Position numbers and translations under genes: made by a program. The notes below the pieces were generated by a model. The model saw only the letters and a program-made list of their open reading frames with translations, made no database searches and was not told the DNA's origin. From DASSFG01 sp035547915 (GTDB lineage Bacteria > Planctomycetota > Planctomycetia > Pirellulales > JAICIG01): DNA of 64,000 nucleotides. The stretch's first letter is position 1; each line of letters begins with the position of its first letter. Below, in pieces: positions 1 to 7,606 of the stretch. The DNA is taken from the NCBI GenBank assembly GCA_035547915.1, contig DASZTS010000004.1:41781-105780 (forward strand). The letters are read 5' to 3'.

Positions 1-1
1 C

Positions 2-1786
2 AGGATACGAGCCAACCGCGTGTTGAGCTTCTGCCTGGCGATGGGCTTCTGGGTGCCCGTCTTCGTGGCCGTCTATCATGTGCTGGATCAACCGCGCGCG
101 GTGCAGATTCTCGTCGTGGGCGGGACGTTGTTGACGGGCATTCCCCTCCTGCTGCGCGCCACGGGGTGCCCGCGGCTGTGCGCGAATCTGTTGGTCGCGC
201 TGGCGGCCAGCGTATATACCGCACTCGCCTTGGTCACCGGCGGGCCCACCGCCCCCGTGGGCCAGTGGTACGTCTCGTTGCCGGTGATCGCCTTTCTCGT
301 GGCGGGATTGCGTTGGGGCATCGTCTGGACCGCACTCACGCTCGCCGGCGTTTCGGTGCTCTTCGGAGCGCGCGAGTTCGGTTGGCATTTCGCGGAGGTT
401 GGCGTTTCGCCGGGCGGCCAGCGTTTCCTCGAGTGGAGCGGGCTGGCCGGCATTGTGGCCTGCATCGCGGCGCTGACGATGGTCTTCAAGGTCATCGAAC
501 GCCGCTACAAGGCCGTGTTGAAGTTGGCGCTCGTGCGGGCCGAAGCGGCCGACCGGGCCAAGAGCGAATTCTTGGCCAACATGAGCCACGAGATCCGCAC
601 ACCGCTGACGGCCATTCTGGGTTTCACCGAACTGCTGCTGGAGGGGCGCAAACCGGCCGAGGAGACAGGCCGCATCGTCCCGGCGGATGCCTTACGCACG
701 ATCCATAAGAACGGACAACACTTGCTGCAGATCATCAACGACGTGCTCGATCTTTCCAAGATCGAAGCGGGAATGCTGGTCGTGGAACGCATTTGGGCGT
801 CGCCCCGTCAGCTCGTCGAAGACGTGGTGTCGCTGATGCAAGTCCGCGCGGTCGAGAAGGGGCTGCGGCTCGAATGCTCCATGGGTGAGGGTCTGCCCGA
901 CGCGATCGAGACCGATCCGACCCGCCTGCGACAGGTGCTGTGGAACATCGTGGGCAACGCCATCAAATTCACCGAGACGGGCCGCGTGAACATCGCCACG
1001 CGCTGGATTGGGTTGCCGGGCGAATTGGGGGCGGTCGAATTCGAGGTGAGCGACACGGGAATCGGCATTAGCGCCGACGAACTCTCGCGGCTGTTTCAGC
1101 CGTTCAGCCAGGCCGACACCTCGACGGCCCGGCGCTACGGGGGTACTGGGCTGGGGTTGGCCATCAGCTCGCGGTTGATGGAGATGCTGGGAGGCTCGAT
1201 CTCCGTCGTGAGCGAGCCCGGCATCGGCAGCCGGTTCAGCATCCGTCTGAGCGGTGTGCAGACCCGCTTTCGAAACCGCGAGCTTTGGCGGGCGAACGCG
1301 AATTCCGAAGAGTCGCAGTCGGCCGCCAGTGCCAGCGATTCGAGGACCGGTTCGTCGGCTAACGCCTCCTTGGCCGGCTGTCGTATCTTGCTGGCGGAAG
1401 ATGGTCCGGCCAACCAACGCCTGGTGAATCACCTGCTCACGCGCGCCGGTGCGGAGACGGCCATCGCCGACAACGGGCAAATCGCGCTCGAGATGGCCTT
1501 ATCGGCCTGGCGGGCCGGTTCGCCGTTTGACGTGATCCTCATGGACGTGCAGATGCCCGTCTTGGGCGGATGCGAAGCGACCGAACAGTTGCGGTCGCGC
1601 GGTTATATGCGGCCGGTCATCGCTCTGACGGCGCACGTCTTGAAGACCGACCACGAAAAATGTCTGGCTGCCGGTTGCGACGACGTCTGCACCAAGCCGA
1701 TCGATCGCGTGGCCCTGTTTCAGACCATTCAGCGCCAATGGCGCGCCGCGCGAACGGGCTTAACGCGAGTTGTGCATCCCGCTTGA
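2..1786 (+). CDS. Hybrid sensor histidine kinase/response regulator, 5' partial
   Basis: Membrane hybrid histidine kinase. The frame is open from the first base, so the true start is probably upstream; a GTG at 20 is the first start visible inside. From that GTG, residues 1-160 are hydrophobic with about five membrane segments. The HisKA motif HEIRTP follows with phospho-accepting His190, then HATPase N, G1 and G2 boxes (NAIKFTETG, DTGIGI, GTGLGLAIS). A C-terminal receiver domain has LMDVQMP with phospho-acceptor Asp509 and a conserved KP loop (CTKPID). It probably autophosphorylates on His190 and transfers to its own Asp509; the output partner is not in the window. The sensor is an unrecognised membrane domain, so the signal is unknown. 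Confidence 0.93.
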   Translation, partial: RIRANRVLSFCLAMGFWVPVFVAVYHVLDQPRAVQILVVGGTLLTGIPLLLRATGCPRLCANLLVALAASVYTALALVTGGPTAPVGQWYVSLPVIAFLVAGLRWGIVWTALTLAGVSVLFGAREFGWHFAEVGVSPGGQRFLEWSGLAGIVACIAALTMVFKVIERRYKAVLKLALVRAEAADRAKSEFLANMSHEIRTPLTAILGFTELLLEGRKPAEETGRIVPADALRTIHKNGQHLLQIINDVLDLSKIEAGMLVVERIWASPRQLVEDVVSLMQVRAVEKGLRLECSMGEGLPDAIETDPTRLRQVLWNIVGNAIKFTETGRVNIATRWIGLPGELGAVEFEVSDTGIGISADELSRLFQPFSQADTSTARRYGGTGLGLAISSRLMEMLGGSISVVSEPGIGSRFSIRLSGVQTRFRNRELWRANANSEESQSAASASDSRTGSSANASLAGCRILLAEDGPANQRLVNHLLTRAGAETAIADNGQIALEMALSAWRAGSPFDVILMDVQMPVLGGCEATEQLRSRGYMRPVIALTAHVLKTDHEKCLAAGCDDVCTKPIDRVALFQTIQRQWRAARTGLTRVVHPA

Positions 1787-1817
1787 GCCGAATGCCACCG
1801 GTTTAGCGGTGAGCGGC

Positions 1818-2096
1818 TTACCGCTCTCCGCTCCTACTTCGGTTTCGTGCGTCCCGTTTCTTTCGTTCGCGATCGTCGGTCTGCCCGGCTTCGTCGTCGC
1901 TCAGGTATTCGAACATCGCCGAATAGAAATCGCGATTCTGGGTCGAGACCGCATTGCGGGCAGTGTTGGCGCTCCGCAAGCGTTCGCTGCGGTTCGCATC
2001 GAGATTCGCTTGGAGGGCCATTCCCGCAAAGAAGGCCGCAACGATCGCGGTCAGGACGAATAGGGCTCCCAAGCTGAATTGAAACCGTCGATTCAT
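1818..2096 (-). CDS. Small single-pass membrane protein (RxQFSL-type planctomycete family)
   Basis: 92-residue protein starting MNRRFQFSLGALFVLTAIVA. A basic amphipathic start leads into one membrane helix (residues 8-30), followed by an Arg/Asn/Asp-rich soluble tail ending in a basic stretch. The N-terminal signature recurs in four other tiny genes of this window. The frame stays open far upstream, but a minus-strand terminator at 2189-2221 lies inside that extension, so the ATG at 2096 is preferred. Function unknown. Small proteins with this N-terminus are, to my knowledge, common in planctomycete genomes. Confidence 0.6.
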   Translation of the reverse strand: MNRRFQFSLGALFVLTAIVAAFFAGMALQANLDANRSERLRSANTARNAVSTQNRDFYSAMFEYLSDDEAGQTDDRERKKRDARNRSRSGER

Positions 2097-2188
2097 ACCG
2101 TTGATCTTAGCCGATGAACGCCGGCCGCCGAAGCTTTCCCATGGCGGTAATCGATGCTGCGCCGCGGGTCGAGCAAGGCTGTGGGCGC

Positions 2189-2221
2189 ATAAAAAACCCG
2201 CGACCTGGCGAGGTTCGCGGG
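2189..2221 (-). terminator. Rho-independent terminator (minus strand)
   Basis: On the minus strand, CCCGCGAACCT pairs imperfectly with AGGTCGCGGG across a short loop and is followed by six T. It lies 93 bp upstream of the small membrane-protein start at 2096. It therefore ends a separate upstream transcript or serves as an attenuator for that gene. Confidence 0.75.
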
Positions 2222-2365
2222 CTGGAGTATCGTATGCCTTCGGCGAGAACGAGGGCCCACCGACGGCATCGTACAAGAGGTTTATCGAATGCCCGCAGGG
2301 TGCGGCCAGATGAAAATCGGGCACTTGCGCAAAAAGGCATTCGGTTTTTGTACGCCGAAATACCG
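2189..2365 (-). ncRNA. Candidate structured small RNA or leader element
   Basis: No plausible gene lies between 2097 and 2542. The stretch holds nested complementary segments: CGTACAA (2270-2276) with TTGTACG (2348-2354), enclosing CGAATGCC (2286-2293) with GGCATTCG (2336-2343), which encloses a CCGCA/TGCGG hairpin (2293-2305). A separate hairpin pairs ATGCC/GGCAT plus TCGG/CCGA (2234-2269), and a terminator follows at 2189-2221 on the minus strand. A second terminator at 2472-2509 insulates it from the gene above. I could not match it to tmRNA, RNase P, SRP or 6S RNA. It could be an independent small RNA or a riboswitch-like attenuator of the gene at 2096. Confidence 0.4.
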
Positions 2366-2471
2366 CTGATCGGACGGGCGTAAAGCTCAACGACGACAAG
2401 ACTTGAAGCCCTCCAGCCGAGCGCCCGTACTCGGCGGGATCGGGAGAGGTGTCTCCGGGGCGGGCCGCGCG

Positions 2472-2509
2472 ACAAAAACCGCGCCGGCAGTTACCGGCTA
2501 CCAGCGCGG
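2472..2509 (-). terminator. Rho-independent terminator of the zinc-ribbon gene
   Basis: On the minus strand, CCGCGC pairs with GCGCGG around an inner GCCGG/CCGGC stem, followed by five T. It sits about 35 bp beyond the stop of the gene at 2543-2716. Confidence 0.7.
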
Positions 2510-2542
2510 AAACGTCGATGTGCGGGTCGTGCCGTCACATCG

Positions 2543-2716
2543 TCAGTTTTGTTTCTCAGGTGGGTATTTGTAGATCCGACCGCACTCGCCGCAGCGATAA
2601 GGCTTCCACGCGGGCGGCAATTCTCCTTGAGAGACGTTCTCACGATGTTTGTAGTCGTCCGGCAAACGATGTTGGTGAACACCATCGCCGCATGATGGGC
2701 ACTTGGGCAGATCCAT
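2543..2716 (-). CDS. Small zinc-ribbon protein
   Basis: 57-residue protein beginning MDLPKCPSCGDG. Two CxxC knuckles (CPSC at 6-9 and CGEC at 42-45) are separated by about 32 residues, the layout of a single zinc ribbon. The centre is polar, with no membrane segment or signal peptide. The ATG at 2716 is chosen because the upstream part of the frame is Arg/Pro-rich and unlike protein. A terminator follows the gene. It may bind zinc and a protein or nucleic-acid partner; no specific function can be assigned. Confidence 0.55.
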   Translation of the reverse strand: MDLPKCPSCGDGVHQHRLPDDYKHRENVSQGELPPAWKPYRCGECGRIYKYPPEKQN

Positions 2717-2908
2717 AAGATGAGACGGATGCAGGCAAGGCGGGAGGGCAATCCTTGCCTCTGGCGGGCGCCCAGGCCGTCGCCGGGCGTGACCTCTGAA
2801 TATAGTGCCACGCGACGGGAACCAAAGGTTCATTTTCGCGCAATCTGGCCGAAAAACGTTGACGATATTCTGACGATCGTTAGCGTGAGGCCAACCGAAC
2901 TCATCGTC

Positions 2909-2953
2909 GCTCCGGCAGGCTCAGGATGATGCAACCCTGCCGGGGCTTTTTTT
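2909..2953 (+). terminator. Strong plus-strand terminator without an obvious gene
   Basis: GCTCCGGCAGG pairs with CCTGCCGGGGC and is followed by seven T, a textbook intrinsic terminator on the plus strand. The gene-free stretch 2717-3138 (about 420 bp) has no convincing plus-strand gene in front of it, so the transcript it ends is unexplained. I see nothing else in that stretch. Confidence 0.7.
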
Positions 2954-3138
2954 GTCGCTAGAGCGCGCGAGACGGGGCTCCGACAAATGTTGGGATCCGA
3001 TCGGGGTGGCGCGTCCCGAGGTCCTCCGACGCGATCGGTAAACCAGATCGCGATTCCGCTGCCCGGGTATGCGGCGAACCTCCGATACGTGGAGCTTGTC
3101 TCAGCTCCAACACTCTGCACTCCTTTTTCGCGCAGCCG

Positions 3139-3582
3139 ATGGTTCCCAACGCTTCCGCCGTCGAATCGCTCAGGCAGATCGATGCGCTCGACGAGTCACA
3201 GGTCGAGCAGCTTTGCCACCTACTCGAGAAGGAGTGGGGGCTGAAGGGCCGCACGGTCGCCGACGTCCGTTTGATGATCCAGAATTCGAGCCTGATCGTC
3301 GCCTTCGCCGAGAAGCAAAGTGGTCGACTGGTGGCATGGTGTCGTGTTCTGACCGATTTCGTGTTCCATGCCTCGGTACATGGGGTGATCGTCGCGGAAG
3401 ATTGGCGCGGACGCGGGGCCGGGCGGAGTTTGATGGGTGCCGTCGTCCAGCATCCCCGCTTGCAGCGGGTTCGTTCGATCTGGCTTCGCTGCCTGCCCGA
3501 AATGGAAGGTTTCTACGCGAAGTGGGGTTTCGTCGCGCCCTCGGATGATGGCTTATGGCTGCGAAGGCAGGAGGGTGACTAG
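3139..3582 (+). CDS. GNAT family N-acetyltransferase
   Basis: 147-residue single-domain GNAT enzyme, a usual length for the family. The acetyl-CoA-binding motif A is clear: the strand HGVIVAEDWRGRGAG leads into helix RSLMGAV (about residues 81-103), fitting the (R/Q)xxGx(G/A) signature. A C-terminal FYAKWGF resembles the usual 'FYxxxGF' segment. It would transfer an acetyl group from acetyl-CoA to an amine; the substrate cannot be predicted. It stands alone between gene-poor stretches. The stop codon overlaps a 36-bp inverted copy of part of its own motif A (3580-3615). Confidence 0.88.
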   Translation: MVPNASAVESLRQIDALDESQVEQLCHLLEKEWGLKGRTVADVRLMIQNSSLIVAFAEKQSGRLVAWCRVLTDFVFHASVHGVIVAEDWRGRGAGRSLMGAVVQHPRLQRVRSIWLRCLPEMEGFYAKWGFVAPSDDGLWLRRQEGD

Positions 3583-3615
3583 AGGATATTGAACGACGGC
3601 ATCCATCAAACTCCG
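3580..3615 (-). repeat. Inverted remnant of GNAT motif-A coding DNA
   Basis: Read on the minus strand, 3580-3615 matches 3424-3460 of the acetyltransferase gene at most bases. It would encode RSLMDAVVQYPL, against RSLMGAVVQHPRL in the gene. It begins exactly at the gene's stop codon. It could be a relic of an inverted partial duplication or a hairpin-forming 3' end. Confidence 0.5.
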
Positions 3616-4127
3616 CGGAGCGCTCGCCGAGCGTTTGGCTCGCAGCCGGGTGCCCTCTCATTGTCAGGTGTCGGCCAGCGCATCACCTGTGACGCAAAGC
3701 CGTTGGGCGCGACTATTTCGACCGTCGTATGGACTCGAACAGATGCCGCGGGTGGTTCGCTGCGAGTACCGACAGTACTTTCCGCCTACACGCAGGAAAG
3801 GGGAAAAGGACCAGGGGAAGAGAACATGAAAAAGGAAACAGGGGAGGTAGTGAGATTTACTGTCGGTACTGTCGGACAGCAGCCTGCGGTTGCGAGGTTA
3901 CTCACCAACCTGGCCTCACGCTGGTCGTTCGACGATCATCGGAGAACCTTCACCACGCTAATCCCCTCAACTACCAAACCGATCCCTCGCTTCACCCCGC
4001 CGCTCTGGTGCAGTCTAATGTGGTCGCGGGGCCAATGGTTTCCGGCTAGCCATCGAAAGTGGCGCCCGATACTGTCAGAAAGCCAGAAGCGGAACGCTTA
4101 CCGGCTGCCCTGAAGCAGGACTGATGC
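3583..4127. other. Gene-poor interval
   Basis: About 545 bp without a credible gene: open frames here have atypical composition and no recognisable domain. It contains the inverted GNAT remnant at its left end and one copy of a dispersed repeat at 3918-3962. Confidence 0.5.
3918..3962 (+). repeat. Dispersed repeat A, upstream of tiny membrane-protein genes
   Basis: About 45 bp containing CGCTGGTCG and CTTCACCACGCTAAT. It is matched at roughly three of four positions by the reverse complement of 7432-7476. Both copies lie upstream of small MPRQF-type membrane-protein genes. Both loci also end near a shared GCACC(A/G)GAATAAAACCG block (4500-4517, and the reverse complement near 7252-7268). Confidence 0.6.
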
Positions 4128-4277
4128 GTGCCACGTCCACAATTCACCCTCCGCGCGTTGCTGTGTTTCCTCATAGCGGTAATTCGCTGGTTGCGAATGT
4201 TCTATGGGGAGGCGATAAGGTTTCGACGTCAGATGAGGGGCCTGATTCGCCACCCGGAAAACCGAGCGAATCCCTAA
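4128..4277 (+). CDS. Very small membrane protein, first of a tandem pair
   Basis: 49-residue frame from GTG, starting VPRPQFTLRALLCFLIAV, then an Arg-rich tail. The N-terminus fits the 'PRxQFxLRxLL' signature of the tiny membrane proteins in this window, with one short hydrophobic helix. It ends TAA only 2 bp before the ATG of the next small gene, so the two may be co-translated. It is short and starts with GTG, so the call rests mainly on the motif and spacing. Confidence 0.4.
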   Translation: MPRPQFTLRALLCFLIAVIRWLRMFYGEAIRFRRQMRGLIRHPENRANP

Positions 4278-4279
4278 CC

Positions 4280-4480
4280 ATGCCCCGCCAGTTCTCGTTA
4301 ATGTCATTGCTGCGGTTGATGGGTGTGGTCGCGTGTCTCGCTTGGGCGTGGTCGGTTATAGATCCCATGTTACCTCTGGCCCGCGTGCTAGTCATTGCCA
4401 CTATCGTTATGGCACCGGTGGCCTACCTCTGGCTCATGGCGTTCGAGTCAAAACCAAAGAGGTCGCGACGGAAACGGTGA
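4280..4480 (+). CDS. Small two-helix membrane protein, second of a tandem pair
   Basis: 66 residues beginning MPRQFSLMSLLRLMGVVA. A basic start is followed by two hydrophobic helices (about 8-27 and 31-53) and a strongly basic tail (KPKRSRRKR). It is the closest relative in the window of the product at 7256-7408 (MPRQFTLKTLLWLM). The ATG at 4280 is preferred over an in-frame upstream ATG because the family motif begins there and the upstream residues are atypical. Function unknown; the topology suggests a cytoplasmic basic tail. Confidence 0.55.
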   Translation: MPRQFSLMSLLRLMGVVACLAWAWSVIDPMLPLARVLVIATIVMAPVAYLWLMAFESKPKRSRRKR

Positions 4481-4614
4481 TAGACTGCTCACTTCCCAGG
4501 CACCAGAATAAAACCGGCTCGTTTCTTTGGCACGCTTCACGCCGGCACGCCGGGGACACACGAATAGAGCGCTAACCCGCCGCGCGACCGGTTGCGGGGC
4601 AAGTGGGCGGCAAG

Positions 4615-4625
4615 TATGGTAAAAT
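4615..4625 (+). promoter_or_regulatory. Possible extended -10 element for ilvB
   Basis: TATGGTAAAAT resembles an extended -10 box (TG plus TAAAAT) about 115 bp before the ilvB start. No convincing -35 is seen at the right distance. A GCCGGC/GCCGGC hairpin lies in the putative leader (about 4639-4661). Confidence 0.25.
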
Positions 4626-4740
4626 GTTCGGGTCCTTTTGCCGGCTGACGGGGCGGCCGGCTAAGAGTCCGCGTCGTAACGCTTGCATTCAACTGCCTCG
4701 CGCACCGCGAGAACACCAAAAAACCTGACGAGTCTGCCGT

Positions 4741-6522
4741 ATGGCTCCCGCCACGAAAACCGATACGAATACGAAAGCGCCGGCCCGACAGATGGCGTGC
4801 GGCTCCGACATCCTCGTCGAAGCCCTGATCCATCATGGCGTCGAGGTGATCTTCGCCTATCCGGGCGGTGCCAGCATGCCGCTGCACCAATCGCTCACGA
4901 AGTACAGGGACCAGATCCGCACCATCCTGCCGCGGCATGAACAGGGAGGCGCGTTCGCCGCCCAGGGTTATGCCCGCAGCACCGGCCGGCCGGGCGTGTG
5001 CATGGCCACCAGCGGCCCCGGCGCGACCAACCTGGTGACGGCCATCGCCGACGCCAAGCTCGACAGCGTGCCGCTCATCGCCATCACCGGTCAGGTGAAG
5101 ACGGCCGTCATCGGCAGCGATGCCTTCCAGGAGACGCCCATCGTCGAGGTCTGCCGCGGCATCACCAAGCACCATTACCTGGTGACCGACGTGCGCGACC
5201 TGGCCCGCGTGGTGAGCGAGGCATTCCACATCGCCACCACCGGCCGGCCCGGCCCGGTGCTCATCGACCTGCCGAAGGATGTGCAGCAGGACCAGACCGT
5301 GCCCGATTACGACGCGGCCATGCACCTGCCCGGCTATCACATCGAGACGCGGCGGGCCCGACCCGAACAGATCGCGCAGGTGGCCGCCGCCATCAAGCGG
5401 GCCAAGCGGCCGGTGATCTATGCCGGCGGCGGAGTGATCGCCGGCGAAGCGAGCGACGAGCTGCGCGAGTTGGTCCGCAAGACGGGCATTCCCGTGACGA
5501 TGACCCTCATGGGGTTGGGGGCGTATCCCAGCGGCGAACGGCTGTCGCTCGATATGTTGGGCATGCACGGCAGCGTCTACGCCAACTACGCCGTCGACGA
5601 ATGCGATCTGCTGCTGGCCCTGGGGGTGCGGTTCGACGATCGCGTGACCGGCAAGGTGTCGGAGTTCGCCAAGCACGCCAAGATCGTGCACATCGACATC
5701 GACCCCTCCGAGATCAACAAGAACAAAGAGGCCCACATCCCGATCGTCAGCGACGTCGGCTACGCGTTGGCCGAACTGAACAAGATCGTCGAGGCGCCTT
5801 CCGACCTGAGCGACTGGTGCTCGCGCATCGACGCCTGGAAGAAGGCCGAGCCCTTCAAGTACGACCGCGACTTTCCGGGCATTCTGCCGCAGCACGCCAT
5901 CAGCGAGTTGTCGCGGCTGACGGCCGACCGCGACACGGTCGTGTCGGTGGGCGTGGGACAGCACCAGATGTGGGCCGCGCAGTATTTCAAGTTTCGCCGG
6001 CCGCGCGGCTGGATGTCGAGCTCGGGGTTGGGCACGATGGGTTTTGGTCTGCCGGCGGCGATGGGTGCCAAGGTCGCCCACCCCGACGCCCTGGTCGTCG
6101 ACATCGACGGCGACGGCAGCTTCTTGATGAACGTCCAGGAGCTGGCCACCTGTCACTGCGAGAAGATCCCCGTCAAGGTGCTGCTGCTCAACAACCAGCA
6201 CCTGGGCATGGTGGTGCAATGGGAAGACCGCTTCCACGCCGGTAACCGGGCCCATACCTACCTCGGCCCGATCGACAATCCCGAGGCGGTCGGCCAGGGC
6301 AACGGTATCGGCCCTGAGCGGCGCTATCCCGACTTCGTGACGATCGCCCGCGGCTTCGGCTGCGGCGGCCGGCACGTGAAGGAGAAGGCCGAGCTGGTCG
6401 ACGCCCTGCGCGAGATGATCGCCTACGACGGCACCTTCGTGCTCGACGTGCAGGTGCCGTATCAGGAACACGTGCTGCCGATGATCCCCGCCGGCATGAC
6501 CGTCAAGGACCTGATCAAGTAG
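4741..6522 (+). CDS. ilvB: Acetolactate synthase, large (catalytic) subunit
   Basis: 593-residue thiamine-diphosphate enzyme that condenses two pyruvates to acetolactate, or pyruvate with 2-oxobutyrate: the first common step of branched-chain amino-acid synthesis. The N-terminal TPP domain has the PGGASMP segment and activating Glu67 in RHEQGG. A central FAD-binding-type domain follows, then the C-terminal TPP/Mg2+ motif GDGSFLMN to NN (about 456-485). Length and motifs are those of catalytic subunits. No ilvN or ilvC lies next to it; the following gene is ClpP-like, so it appears to stand alone here. Cytoplasmic. Confidence 0.95.
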   Translation: MAPATKTDTNTKAPARQMACGSDILVEALIHHGVEVIFAYPGGASMPLHQSLTKYRDQIRTILPRHEQGGAFAAQGYARSTGRPGVCMATSGPGATNLVTAIADAKLDSVPLIAITGQVKTAVIGSDAFQETPIVEVCRGITKHHYLVTDVRDLARVVSEAFHIATTGRPGPVLIDLPKDVQQDQTVPDYDAAMHLPGYHIETRRARPEQIAQVAAAIKRAKRPVIYAGGGVIAGEASDELRELVRKTGIPVTMTLMGLGAYPSGERLSLDMLGMHGSVYANYAVDECDLLLALGVRFDDRVTGKVSEFAKHAKIVHIDIDPSEINKNKEAHIPIVSDVGYALAELNKIVEAPSDLSDWCSRIDAWKKAEPFKYDRDFPGILPQHAISELSRLTADRDTVVSVGVGQHQMWAAQYFKFRRPRGWMSSSGLGTMGFGLPAAMGAKVAHPDALVVDIDGDGSFLMNVQELATCHCEKIPVKVLLLNNQHLGMVVQWEDRFHAGNRAHTYLGPIDNPEAVGQGNGIGPERRYPDFVTIARGFGCGGRHVKEKAELVDALREMIAYDGTFVLDVQVPYQEHVLPMIPAGMTVKDLIK

Positions 6523-6598
6523 CCCTCGCGAACTCCGCAGGCGTCACGAATCCGGCTGTCATCACGAATCAGGCATTGGGCGGCCGCCCATCACGCTC

Positions 6599-7156
6599 TT
6601 GGCCAACCGCGACGAAATACCCGAGATTGCGTTCACGGGCGATCTGACGGAACGCGAAAGCGATCTGACCGACCAACTGCTCGACGTGCCTCCCGGCGGA
6701 AGCTGCCTGATGTATTTCGATTCGCCGGGCGGCAATCCCTATGTCGGCCTGTCGCTCATGTCGCTGATGATGCTGCGCGGCGTGCAGGCGACGGGCATCG
6801 TCACGGGCGAATGTTCGTCGGCCGCGCTCTGGCCGCTGGCCGCTTGCCGCCGCCGGCTGGTGACGGTCTACAGCGTGCTGTTGTTTCATCCCATGAAATG
6901 GCAGAGCGAGGAGAACGTCGGCCTGGCCGAAGCCGCCGAATGGGCGCGGCACTTCGGCGACTTGGAAAAGACGATGGATCAACTGCTGGCCGAACTATTT
7001 GGCGTGCCCGACGCGGATATGTCGCGTTGGATGCAACCCGGCCGCTACCTGACGGGCCGCGAGATCGCCGATGCCGGCCTCGCCGAGCTGATCACGCTCA
7101 AACCGCTTCCGTTCCTGCCCCAGCCACCCGCTCGCCGTAAGTCGCGGAGCCGCTAG
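6599..7156 (+). CDS. ClpP/SppA-superfamily serine-protease-like protein
   Basis: 185-residue member of the ClpP/crotonase fold: FDSPGG near residue 40, a nucleophile-elbow-like ECSSAALWPLA, a following LLFHPMKWQ offering the catalytic His, and a C-terminal YLTGREIADAGLAE resembling the end of ClpP. The ClpP Asp that precedes the 'RFL' segment appears to be Gly here (PGRYL), so the canonical Ser-His-Asp triad may be incomplete. The apparent start is TTG, and the frame runs upstream without a better codon. It lies 76 bp after ilvB. It may be a divergent peptidase or a non-catalytic ClpP-like ring subunit. Confidence 0.75.
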   Translation: MANRDEIPEIAFTGDLTERESDLTDQLLDVPPGGSCLMYFDSPGGNPYVGLSLMSLMMLRGVQATGIVTGECSSAALWPLAACRRRLVTVYSVLLFHPMKWQSEENVGLAEAAEWARHFGDLEKTMDQLLAELFGVPDADMSRWMQPGRYLTGREIADAGLAELITLKPLPFLPQPPARRKSRSR

Positions 7157-7255
7157 GCGAGCGCTGTGCCCGCGCTAGCTATTAGGCGGCCAACGCGGCG
7201 GTAGTGATACCCGTTCAGCGACGAGTCAAACATGAACCGTAGAAATTAGTCGGTT

Positions 7256-7408
7256 TTATTCCGGTGCGCGAAAAATAGGCGGCTCATCGAAATTGGGATT
7301 CACCCATCGGTATTCGACGTAAGCTCGATGCGAGGCGATGCCGGCCAAGTAGCACGCGAGGCAGGCCATCAACCACAGCAACGTCTTCAGGGTGAACTGG
7401 CGGGGCAT
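7256..7408 (-). CDS. Very small membrane protein (MPRQFTLKTLL type)
   Basis: 50 residues beginning MPRQFTLKTLLWLMACLACY: one membrane helix (about 8-27), then a short polar tail ending FRAPE. It shares its N-terminus with the product at 4280-4480. The DNA just upstream (7432-7476) and at its stop codon also matches that locus, so the two are likely paralogous cassettes. Function unknown. Confidence 0.55.
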   Translation of the reverse strand: MPRQFTLKTLLWLMACLACYLAGIASHRAYVEYRWVNPNFDEPPIFRAPE

Positions 7409-7431
7409 GGACTAGAAGGGTAGCGGAAATT

Positions 7432-7476
7432 AGCGTGGTGAAGATTCTATGGTGCTCGCTGAGCGACCAGCGGCGG
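7432..7476 (-). repeat. Dispersed repeat A, second copy
   Basis: The reverse complement contains CGCTGGTCG and CTTCACCACGCTAAT, matching 3918-3962. It ends about 24 bp before the start codon of the small gene at 7256-7408, so it may carry that gene's promoter. Confidence 0.6.
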
Positions 7477-7606
7477 CGCACGGCGTTATTCGTCTTACCG
7501 CGGCGTGCCCCGATGTAGCCGGGCGCCAGCCGGTCTCCATTGCCTGTTCGCGCCGGCACCACCACGCCCTTCGGAGGACCTCAGAGCGTGCCATCCAGGC
7601 GCATCG

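Noticed and set aside
2280..2295. ATCGAATGCC, somewhat like a T-arm
   Set aside because: It pairs better as one arm of the 2286-2343 helix, and no tRNA cloverleaf fits.
4526..4541. TTGGCACGCTTCACGC, resembling a sigma-54 site upstream of ilvB
   Set aside because: The -12 box lacks TTGC (reads ACGC) and it is 200 bp from the gene; weaker than the site at 45791.
4537..6471. Long minus-strand open frame (644 codons) opposite ilvB
   Set aside because: Its translation is His/Arg/Gly-rich with no domain, and it is fully antisense to a clear ilvB; a high-GC shadow.
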